Of a stretch of 9,938 nt of DNA, positions 1 to 5,893 are shown one piece after another (the first letter of the stretch is position 1; the number at the start of each line of letters is the position of its first letter). Location: the NCBI GenBank assembly GCA_001799195.1, contig MGSU01000139.1, forward strand, positions 1 to 9,938. Direction: 5' to 3'. The translations under genes and the position numbers were made by a program. Below the pieces are notes generated by a model. It worked only from the letters and a program-made list of their open reading frames with translations. It was not told where the DNA came from and made no database searches. The stretch comes from Deltaproteobacteria bacterium RIFOXYA12_FULL_61_11. Its GTDB lineage: Bacteria; Bdellovibrionota_F; JAHFAK01; YA12-FULL-61-11.

Positions 1-109
1 CATCTTGTACTTGTTGATGACCTTGCCGACCCTCGCGGTAGCCGCGGCGTAAGAGATGGGTCGTATAGACCTTGCCCTTGTACGTCCGCTTCGTAGTAAC
101 AACGTGAAC
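1..109 (-). pseudogene. 5' remnant of an IS1634-like transposase, frameshifted and cut by the window edge
   Basis: Read on the minus strand from 109, the frame gives VHVVTTKRTYKGKVY followed by TTHLLRRGYREG. This matches my recollection of the N-terminus of IS1634-group (IS4 superfamily) DDE transposases, which typically begin M-HVVTT-R, continue KGKVY-THLLR-SYREGGKVKN, and cut and paste their own element. After YREG the frame degrades to RQGHQQVQD, but dropping one base near position 28 gives YREGGKVINKYKM, much closer to the family. No ATG, GTG or TTG is in frame between the likely transcription start and the conserved block; the expected start codon position is GTT. Two lesions suggest a dead copy. 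The rest of the gene lies left of the window. A sequencing error could explain the frameshift. Family assignment is from memory of the motif, not from a search. Confidence 0.6.
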
Positions 110-136
110 TGTGCCGGTTCTCGTAGCAATAGATTG

Positions 137-165
137 ATAATATGGCCTGTTAATCCCTTTGTCAA
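137..165 (-). promoter_or_regulatory. sigma70-type promoter reading into the transposase remnant
   Basis: On the minus strand a perfect -35 hexamer TTGACA (165-160) is followed by exactly 17 bases and the -10 hexamer TATTAT (142-137), five of six matches to TATAAT. Transcription would start near 130, about 20 bases before the transposase-like reading begins. Spacing and hexamers are close to the E. coli consensus. Whether it belongs to the insertion element or was formed at the junction with flanking DNA cannot be told, because the element's terminal repeat was not identified. Confidence 0.6.
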
Positions 166-445
166 GTGAATATGCAATTTTTTAGTGACAACTTTTTGCA
201 ATGTTGATAACTTGAGAAATGCATTTACATCATTGATATATTTACTAATTCATGTATTTTGCTGGATATTTAGGCAAAAAACTTCAGACTAATTCTCCCA
301 ACCACATTCTTCTTGCAAACATAGGGTACCATCGGGTTGATTCGGCAGCAAGCAAGGAAGTCCCTGCTCGGAAATAAGACGCACCGAGGCCTTCCTCGCA
401 CATTATCGAAAAGCTGACCCGAAGGAGGGATAATTCCCCAACATC
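166..445. other. Non-coding spacer, AT-rich in its left half
   Basis: This stretch lies between the lipoprotein stop and the transposase promoter. Roughly 166-300 is conspicuously AT-rich, with T runs and A runs, against GC-rich DNA everywhere to the right; composition returns toward the local norm after about 300. I see no open frame with a ribosome binding site, no tRNA-like cloverleaf and no convincing direct repeats. The only structure noted is the small hairpin at 385-398. It may be the outer flank or end of the insertion element, or transferred DNA. Confidence 0.5.
385..398 (-). terminator. Weak candidate terminator hairpin downstream of the lipoprotein gene
   Basis: CGAGG (385-389) and CCTCG (394-398) can form a 5-bp stem with a 4-base loop. 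Read on the minus strand it lies about 50 bases after the lipoprotein stop and is followed by GTGCGTCTTATTT, a broken rather than continuous T run. The stem is short, so this is a low-confidence call. Confidence 0.22.
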
Positions 446-1198
446 TCAACCCGGATCGTCAGCCAGACTGTCGACCTGATCGAAACGGGCAGTGTGGGGG
501 CCTGTGGCCACGACCTTGAAATACACCGGCTCCGAAATGTAGTCGCCACTGGTGACCTGGAGCCGAACCCCGGCGATCCCTTCCTGCACCGAATCGTTGA
601 CCAAGGTCAGGACCTGAGAAGCGCTCTCACCTTCGAGGAGCGGCACCGTCGTGGGAAGGTCCTGCATCCCCGCGCCAATGGGTTCTTTGTCTTCCGAGTA
701 CACCCGGTACAGACAAATCATGCCATCGCGAGGTTCCTGGCCAAAATTGCTGACCACCACCTTGACCTGCAGGTCGAAACTCCCCGTCACCTGATTGAGG
801 TACACGAGATCGCTCACGATCAGAGAAGTTTCCACGAGCGGAGGGAGAACGGGGACTTGATCATCCGAGGGTTCGACCGGCACCGGGGGTTCTGCTACTC
901 CGGGAGGCCCGGGAGGTCCCTGAGGCCCGGTGACTTGCTCAAGGAATTCATCATCCCTCTTCAACCGCTCGGCGAGGCGTTCCACCAACTCGGCATAGAT
1001 CTCTTCCTCCGAGAGCTCCTGGTCCTCGAGAGTGGCGAACAGCGCAGCAGTCCCGAGACGCACAGGATCATCGGCAAGACTTGTCCCATCAGCACTGCTG
1101 TCGTCGAGGTGCTGAGGTTCATGATCTCCAGGTTCCGTGGCAGATTCCCCGCACCCGCTGAGAACGAGCAGGAGGACACTGAGGAGAGAACGAGACAT
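446..1198 (-). CDS. Predicted outer-membrane lipoprotein with a short collagen-like tract
   Basis: A protein of 250 residues. Residues 1-16 form a lipoprotein signal peptide: MSRS, a hydrophobic stretch, then the lipobox LSGC with the lipidated Cys at 16. The residue after Cys is Gly rather than Asp, which by the usual sorting rule points to the outer membrane. An acidic, low-complexity segment follows, with a helical LSEEEIYAELVERLAERL stretch, then a collagen-type run GPQGPPGPPG at about 91-100 and a Pro-rich linker. The last 120 residues look like a beta-sandwich (SLIVSDLVYLNQ, FDLQVKVVVSNFG, GVRLQVTSG), resembling CARDB or fibronectin-type adhesion modules; that likeness is inference. The ATG at 1198 was chosen over an upstream in-frame ATG at 1291 because it begins the signal peptide and has GAGAGGTG just upstream (1203-1210). 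It is transcribed divergently from the large operon; a functional link is unproven. Confidence 0.82.
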   Translation of the reverse strand: MSRSLLSVLLLVLSGCGESATEPGDHEPQHLDDSSADGTSLADDPVRLGTAALFATLEDQELSEEEIYAELVERLAERLKRDDEFLEQVTGPQGPPGPPGVAEPPVPVEPSDDQVPVLPPLVETSLIVSDLVYLNQVTGSFDLQVKVVVSNFGQEPRDGMICLYRVYSEDKEPIGAGMQDLPTTVPLLEGESASQVLTLVNDSVQEGIAGVRLQVTSGDYISEPVYFKVVATGPHTARFDQVDSLADDPG

Positions 1199-1336
1199 GG
1201 CACACCTCTCGCTGGTCGAAGGTTCCCCCCGACCATGACGTATTCCACATCCTGGTGCAACCGGTAAATGTCCATGGCGTCCTCGGTGCATGTGAGAGAG
1301 AACATCACCGGGTACAGCCTATGGCAAGGGCATATT

Positions 1337-1351
1337 TGCAATGGCATTGCA
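1337..1351. promoter_or_regulatory. Perfect 15-bp dyad, candidate operator
   Basis: TGCAATG (1337-1343), one central G (1344) and CATTGCA (1345-1351) form a perfect inverted repeat with 7-bp arms. Its right arm overlaps the candidate -35 element of the rightward operon, a position typical for repressor binding; activator binding is less likely there. The cognate regulator is not encoded in the window. A 7-bp perfect dyad can arise by chance in several kilobases, but the location in the divergent intergenic region adds weight. Confidence 0.42.
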
Positions 1352-1375
1352 CCGGCGAGTGGGGTGGGCTATTAT
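1347..1375 (+). promoter_or_regulatory. Candidate promoter of the radical SAM operon
   Basis: TTGCAC (1347-1352; only three of six -35 consensus bases) is followed by 17 bases and TATTAT (1370-1375; five of six -10 bases). Transcription would start near 1382, leaving a leader of about 22 bases before the ATG at 1405. The poor -35 together with an overlapping dyad fits a regulated promoter. Confidence 0.4.
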
Positions 1376-1404
1376 GTCGACCTCACGTTCGAGTGTCGGG
1401 ATCG

Positions 1405-3834
1405 ATGAAGGTACTCCTCGCCAACCCACCCTGGCTCAAGAAGGGATATTATGGCGTGCGCGCCGGCTCACGCTGGCCTCATTTCGAGAACGAGCACAGT
1501 TGCTACGTCCCCTACCCCTTCTTCCTCGGGTATTCGACCGCTCTCCTGCTCGAACGCGGACACGAGGCCGTACTCCTCGACGCGTGTGCAAGCCGAGAAG
1601 ACTACGAAACCTTTTATCGGCGCGTCCTCGCCGAAACCCCCGAGGTCGTCCTCCTGGAGGTCTCGACCATTTCCATCGCCAACGACCTCCTCGTGGCCCG
1701 CGAGCTGCGCCGTCGGCTCGGCCGCAACATTCGCCTGGGCTTTGCCGGGTTGCACAGCTTCATGTATACCCCGGCCTTCCTCGAAGGCCACCCCGACCTC
1801 GACTTCATCTTGATCGGCGAATACGAACTACCGCTCCTCGGCTACATCGAAGCCCTCTCGGGCCGCGGCACCTTCGGACAAGTCCCTGGTCTGATTGTCA
1901 GACACCGCGGCAAGATCCTGGCAACTCCGCGCGGGTCCAACCTCCACGAGCTCGATCTCTTGCCCTGGCCGTGTCGCGACCAAGTCGACCTGCACCTCTA
2001 CAACGACACCCCCGGCGGTATCCCCTCACCCTCGCTCCAGCTCTGGTCCAGCCGCGGCTGTCCCTTCGGTTGCATCTTCTGCGCCTGGCCCCAGATCATC
2101 TATGGAGAACGCCGCTATCGCAGCCGCGACCCGCACAAGGTCGTCGACGAGCTCGAGGCCGTGGTGAGCCGGTATTCCATGGCCTCCTTCTATTTCGACG
2201 ATGATACCTTCAACATCGGCCGTCCCAGGGTCCTGGCTCTCTGCGAGGAACTGCTGCGCAGGGGCCTGACCATTCCTTGGGCGGCGATGTGCCGGGCCGA
2301 CCTCATGGATGCCGAACTCCTCGAGAGACTGGCCGGGGCCGGTCTTCGCGCGGTCAAGTATGGAGTAGAGAACGCCACCCAGACCATCCTCGACGGCAGC
2401 GGCAAACGCCTCGACCTCGACCACCTGCGCTCGGTCGTTGCCTCCACCAAGGCCGCGGGCATCCTCACTCACCTGACCTTCATGTTCGGCCTCCCCGGAG
2501 AGACCTACGACTCCGCTCGTCGGACCATCGACCTGGCTCTCGAACTTGACCCTTATACCCTCCAGTTCACGATCGCCACGCCGTTCCCGGGCAGCGACTA
2601 CCACGCCTTCCTCGAACAGCGCGGCCTCTTGGTCAGTCGAGATCACCAACGCTATGACGGTTTCCACTCGGCGGTCATCCGTACCGAATCCCTCGGTCCC
2701 GAGGAACTGATGGACCTCTTGGCCGAGGCCAATCACCGCTGGCGCAGGCACCTGCACCGCCGGGCCGTCGCTGCTCCAGACCAGCACTATGACGTGGACT
2801 GTTCGCTGATCGTGGTCAACCACAACGGTGCTGAGGTGCTGCCACGTTGCCTGGGTTCGTTGGTGGAACAAACCCATCCCTGCCGCGAGATCCTCCTCAT
2901 CGACAACGGTTCCACCGACGGTTCTGCCGAGGCCGCTGCAGCGCAATTCCCTGAAGTGAAAGTACTGCGCTTCCCCTCGAACCGGGGCTACTCCCGAGCC
3001 GTGAACATCGGTATCCGCTGCGCCAAGGGAAAATACCTCGGCCTCATCAACAATGACGCGTCACTCGAACCGCACTGGCTCGAGGTCATCCTGGGTCGTT
3101 TCAGCCGCGAGCCCGAGACCGGGTTGATCGCTTCGCGCATCCTCTACGCAACCCGCCCGGAATTGATCAATTCAGCCGGCGATGGGGTGCTCGCCTCGGG
3201 CTACGTCTACCAACGCGGCAACCACTGCCGCGACGACGAAGACTATGACCAGGCCCGCGAGGTCCTCGGCGCCTGCGGTGCCGCACTCGCCGTACGTGCC
3301 CATCTCTTCAACGATATCGGTACCTTCGATGAAACCTTCGGGATGTATCTCGACGATATCGACTTTTCCCTCCGCGCCAGGTTGTGGGGGTACCGCTGCA
3401 TCTACGAACCCCGGGCACTCGTCTACCACGTCGGCTCCCACACGACGGGATCTTTTTACAATAATACCAATGTGTTTTATATCGCCAAAAACAATGTCAA
3501 CCTGATCATCAAGAACTTCCCCCGCGAACTCCTTCGCAGGCGTTGGCCCTCCATCCTGTTGCACTTCTTCCGACAACAGGGCTATCATACCCTCCGTTCC
3601 GGGCACGGCCTTGCCTATTCCAAAGGACTGCTCCGAGGACTCTTGGAGAGCGGGACCATGCTGACCCGGAGGCGGCATATCCTCGGAGGGAAGCGGATCG
3701 AGTACACCGAGCTCTATACCGAACTGGACCGCTGCGCCGCCGACTACGAAGGCTTCCGACGCCATCGGCAACCGCTCTGGCTGAGCGGGAGGAGAAAGCC
3801 CCAGCATGAGGACTCAGGGCATGAGCACGGGTGA
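1405..3834 (+). CDS. B12-binding-like radical SAM protein fused to a family 2 glycosyltransferase
   Basis: An 809-residue two-enzyme fusion. Residues 1 to about 160 look like the cobalamin-binding-type Rossmann domain that precedes many radical SAM proteins: it opens MKVLLANPPW and continues GYSTALLLERGHEAVLLDA; the classic DxHxxG cobalt-ligand motif is not seen, as is common in this class. Residues 210-430 are the radical SAM domain, with the CxxxCxxC cluster motif in RGCPFGCIFC (Cys 219, 223, 226), YFDDDTF, CRADL, KYGVEN and FGLPGET. From about 465 to 690 is a GT2 transferase of the rhamnosyltransferase-like type: SLIVVNHNG, LLIDNGSTDGS, LINNDA in the DXD position, and MYLDDIDFSLRARLWGY. 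The start was set at the ATG before KVLLANPPW; a GTG at 1393 is also possible, and the ribosome site is weak. No membrane segment is seen. Probable role: radical modification coupled to sugar transfer, substrate unknown. Confidence 0.88.
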   Translation: MKVLLANPPWLKKGYYGVRAGSRWPHFENEHSCYVPYPFFLGYSTALLLERGHEAVLLDACASREDYETFYRRVLAETPEVVLLEVSTISIANDLLVARELRRRLGRNIRLGFAGLHSFMYTPAFLEGHPDLDFILIGEYELPLLGYIEALSGRGTFGQVPGLIVRHRGKILATPRGSNLHELDLLPWPCRDQVDLHLYNDTPGGIPSPSLQLWSSRGCPFGCIFCAWPQIIYGERRYRSRDPHKVVDELEAVVSRYSMASFYFDDDTFNIGRPRVLALCEELLRRGLTIPWAAMCRADLMDAELLERLAGAGLRAVKYGVENATQTILDGSGKRLDLDHLRSVVASTKAAGILTHLTFMFGLPGETYDSARRTIDLALELDPYTLQFTIATPFPGSDYHAFLEQRGLLVSRDHQRYDGFHSAVIRTESLGPEELMDLLAEANHRWRRHLHRRAVAAPDQHYDVDCSLIVVNHNGAEVLPRCLGSLVEQTHPCREILLIDNGSTDGSAEAAAAQFPEVKVLRFPSNRGYSRAVNIGIRCAKGKYLGLINNDASLEPHWLEVILGRFSREPETGLIASRILYATRPELINSAGDGVLASGYVYQRGNHCRDDEDYDQAREVLGACGAALAVRAHLFNDIGTFDETFGMYLDDIDFSLRARLWGYRCIYEPRALVYHVGSHTTGSFYNNTNVFYIAKNNVNLIIKNFPRELLRRRWPSILLHFFRQQGYHTLRSGHGLAYSKGLLRGLLESGTMLTRRRHILGGKRIEYTELYTELDRCAADYEGFRRHRQPLWLSGRRKPQHEDSGHEHG
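3787..3795 (+). promoter_or_regulatory. Ribosome binding site inside the preceding gene
   Basis: GGGAGGAGA lies 10 bases before the ATG at 3806 and within the last codons of the radical SAM-glycosyltransferase gene. It decides the start of the next gene in favour of 3806 over a second in-frame ATG at 3821, and implies translational coupling through a 29-base overlap. Confidence 0.6.
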
Positions 3835-4747
3835 CAAGATCGCCTTGGTCGGCAAACCCCGGCGCGGGAAGAAGCCCTCGAACGCTTCCCCCGAGCCTTC
3901 GCAAACCCCGGTTCCTCCCCCAGACCTCCAAGCTGGGGCAGAGACGAAGCTGCTCGAGGTGGAAGATCTCCGAGCCGAAAACCACCGACTCAAGACCGAG
4001 CTCCTCGACGAATTGCTCCGTTTAGAACACCAACTCGACCGTAAGGACGAGGCCCAAAATAGGAATCTGAGTGAAATCGACGATTTGCGCGACAAACTCG
4101 AGTTCCAGGAGCGCGAACACCGGCGCCTCGCAAGCAAGGTCGAGGAACTGAGCACGGTCTTGCACGACCTGCGAGGGCGCCATGCCTCGGTCTGCGAACA
4201 ACGTGACCATCTCGAGTTCGAGCGCGGCGAAACCCGGGGACAGCTCCTCGGCCTCACCGCCCAGCTCTCGCGTGCCGAGGCCGACCACCAGGCGCTGGTG
4301 CGGGAGCTCCAACGGGTGGAACACGAACGCGCTCGACTGGAGAGGGAGTATCGCGAAGCCTGCACGAGAAGCCACCTCCTCGGAGAGGAACTGCAGGAAC
4401 ATCGAGAAAAGCTGCACCGCGCAGAAGCCGACCGTACCAGGCTCGAACAGGAACTCGAGGCTGCCTCGAAACACCACACTCAGCACCTCGCGGCCCATGA
4501 ACAAGCCTTGGCAGCATTGCGCGAACGCAGCGAGGACGCTGCAACTCGCTTGACCAGGAGGTTGCACGAACTACGTGCCGAGAACCACAACCTAGCCATG
4601 ATCCTGGCCGGAGTACGGGACCACTGGTCGTATCGGTTCCAAAAACGCCTTTGGGTGCTGAGTAAACGGTACGGCCGACAGTATCCCCTGCTGGTTTGGC
4701 TTCTCCTCAAAAGTGTGGTAGCACATGGCCTGCGCCGCTCGGATTGA
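3806..4747 (+). CDS. Coiled-coil protein, paralogue of the next gene
   Basis: A 313-residue protein with no signal peptide. Residues 1-45 are basic then Pro-rich and probably disordered. Residues 48-265 are almost continuous heptad-type coiled coil rich in Leu, Glu, Arg and His. It contains LRAENHRLK at 55-63, followed by ELLDELLRLE, and a second LRAENHNLA at 256-264. The C-terminus (about 272-310) is a distinct compact element: WSYRFQKRLWVLSKRYGRQYP, then a hydrophobic stretch VWLLLKSVVAHG that could pack on a membrane or a partner. Tails of the kind S-YR-xxx-L are common at the ends of coiled-coil extensions in surface-polysaccharide gene clusters; I offer this only as analogy. The function is unknown; a scaffold or tether for the enzymes encoded around it is the best guess. 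It overlaps the upstream gene by 29 bases. Confidence 0.8.
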   Translation: MRTQGMSTGDKIALVGKPRRGKKPSNASPEPSQTPVPPPDLQAGAETKLLEVEDLRAENHRLKTELLDELLRLEHQLDRKDEAQNRNLSEIDDLRDKLEFQEREHRRLASKVEELSTVLHDLRGRHASVCEQRDHLEFERGETRGQLLGLTAQLSRAEADHQALVRELQRVEHERARLEREYREACTRSHLLGEELQEHREKLHRAEADRTRLEQELEAASKHHTQHLAAHEQALAALRERSEDAATRLTRRLHELRAENHNLAMILAGVRDHWSYRFQKRLWVLSKRYGRQYPLLVWLLLKSVVAHGLRRSD

Positions 4748-4777
4748 ACGAGCGCTGAGATAAGACCCCTTTCCCCC

Positions 4778-4783
4778 GAGGTG
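4778..4783 (+). promoter_or_regulatory. Ribosome binding site deciding the start of the second coiled-coil gene
   Basis: GAGGTG sits 6 bases before the ATG at 4790. A GTG start at 4781 is in frame but lies inside this site and has no site of its own, so 4790 is preferred. Confidence 0.5.
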
Positions 4784-4789
4784 TTACTG

Positions 4790-5881
4790 ATGGAGACGTT
4801 GCCTGTCGTCGAGGAACTGCGCAAGCTCAAGAAAGAAGATTTGGTCCAGCGCTGTATCGCGCTGGCAGCCGCGACCTCGAATGACGGCGCTCCTTCCGCG
4901 ATAGAAGAACGCCTCCGGACCTATGAAGAAACCGTGACCAGGTTGGAACAAGGCTTCACCGCGCTCGTCACCGAGCAGGAGCAGAAGCTAGCCGGCTTGA
5001 CCAAAGCCCAAGAAACCCTTGCCCACGAACATGCCGCGCTGCTCACCTCCCACCGTGCCCTTGGTAAGGAGAAAGAACTCCTCACCCGGGAACTCCAGGG
5101 GCTCCAGGGATTGCGCAAAGAACTCGACGAAGCTCGGCGAACCCTCGCGAGAGACGAAGAAGAACGCAAGACCAATCTCCAGGAACTCACCAGACTCCGC
5201 GCCGAGAACCACAAGCTCAAGGAAGAGGTCATCGCCGAATTGCTCCGCCTCGAGGAAGAGCTCAAGCTCAAGGAAAACGATCACCGCAAGGTATTGGAAA
5301 AAATGAGGCAGATGGGTGAGGAGCACGAACGCATCCTCTCCGAAAAGGGCAAGCTCGGGGATGAACTCGACCAACTCAGACACGAGTTCCAGGAACGTCT
5401 CGCCGCCCTGGAAGGTGAAAAAACTCTCCTCAGCGCCGAGGCCGACAAAGTCCGCGGTTATGACCAACTCAAGCGTGACTACGACCACCTGCTCGAAGAG
5501 CACGACGAACTCAAGACGGTCATACGCCACGAGCTCGATCTCCTGGAGAAAGAAGTCGAAGGCAAGGAAAACCTCTTCGCTCAGGCCAACCAGATGATCC
5601 GCGAATTGGAGGAGAGTAAGAATCGCACGATCGAGGAGCTGCGCTCGAGCAAAGGCTCCTTGGAAGGCCACAGCCGCGACCTCGAGGAACGCTTCGCCAA
5701 GCTCGACCTGCAACACCAAGACCTCGTGCAGCAATACCAGAACCTCCGCGAGCGGGCGGCCTTCCGTTTGGCCCACGCGGCTCTGTTCAAGGTCAAGCGG
5801 TACGGTGCTCAGTACCCCACCCTGGCTCGGCTGTTCGTCGATCACCTGGTCCGCAGCGGCGTCAGGATCATTGCAGGCTGA
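4790..5881 (+). CDS. Second coiled-coil protein, paralogue of the preceding gene
   Basis: A 363-residue protein, no signal peptide. Residues 1-30 form a short helical head (VVEELRKLKKEDLVQRC). Residues 40-320 are a long, charged coiled coil dominated by Glu, Lys and Leu. LRAENHKLK at 136-144, followed by EVIAELLRLEEEL, aligns with the LRAENHRLK...ELLDELLRLE element of the upstream gene. The tail AAFRLAHAALFKVKRYGAQYP (RYGAQYP at 337-343), then a hydrophobic-amphipathic stretch and GVR, aligns with that gene's WSYRFQKRLWVLSKRYGRQYP tail. The two are therefore paralogues of different coil length, presumably forming a homo- or heteromeric rod with a shared docking end. No enzymatic motif is seen. 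A 42-base gap precedes it and a 12-base gap follows. Generic coiled-coil similarity to myosin-like proteins should not be over-read. Confidence 0.82.
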   Translation: METLPVVEELRKLKKEDLVQRCIALAAATSNDGAPSAIEERLRTYEETVTRLEQGFTALVTEQEQKLAGLTKAQETLAHEHAALLTSHRALGKEKELLTRELQGLQGLRKELDEARRTLARDEEERKTNLQELTRLRAENHKLKEEVIAELLRLEEELKLKENDHRKVLEKMRQMGEEHERILSEKGKLGDELDQLRHEFQERLAALEGEKTLLSAEADKVRGYDQLKRDYDHLLEEHDELKTVIRHELDLLEKEVEGKENLFAQANQMIRELEESKNRTIEELRSSKGSLEGHSRDLEERFAKLDLQHQDLVQQYQNLRERAAFRLAHAALFKVKRYGAQYPTLARLFVDHLVRSGVRIIAG

Positions 5882-5893
5882 CCGGACCCCCCC

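Larger units (their letters stand above)
1199..1404. promoter_or_regulatory. Divergent intergenic region between lipoprotein and radical SAM operon
   Basis: This 206-bp region separates two oppositely oriented genes and should hold both promoters. Reading frames remain open across it (the upstream extension of the radical SAM frame starts at 1255, that of the lipoprotein at 1291), but neither extension resembles its family and both overlap each other, so I treat it as non-coding. It contains the dyad at 1337-1351 and the candidate promoter at 1347-1375 listed separately. I found no convincing promoter for the lipoprotein on the minus strand. Confidence 0.55.

Noticed and set aside
494-1267. 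257-codon open frame on the plus strand opposite the lipoprotein
   Set aside because: It has no recognisable domain or ribosome site, and the opposite strand has a signal peptide, lipobox and good ribosome site. It is a shadow frame.
961-1347. 128-codon minus-strand frame spanning the intergenic region and lipoprotein start
   Set aside because: It runs out of frame through the lipoprotein's signal peptide and has no family resemblance.
1255-1404. 50-residue N-terminal extension of the radical SAM-glycosyltransferase protein
   Set aside because: The extension is unlike the family, covers the candidate promoter and dyad, and MKVLLANPPW at 1405 is the typical family N-terminus.
2026-2946. 306-codon minus-strand frame inside the radical SAM-glycosyltransferase gene
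   Set aside because: The plus strand encodes clear catalytic motifs across the same bases; the antisense frame is a by-product of GC-rich codon use.
4748-4789. Possible terminator or small peptide gene between the two coiled-coil genes
   Set aside because: The 42-base gap has no stem-loop with a T run and no room for a convincing precursor peptide.
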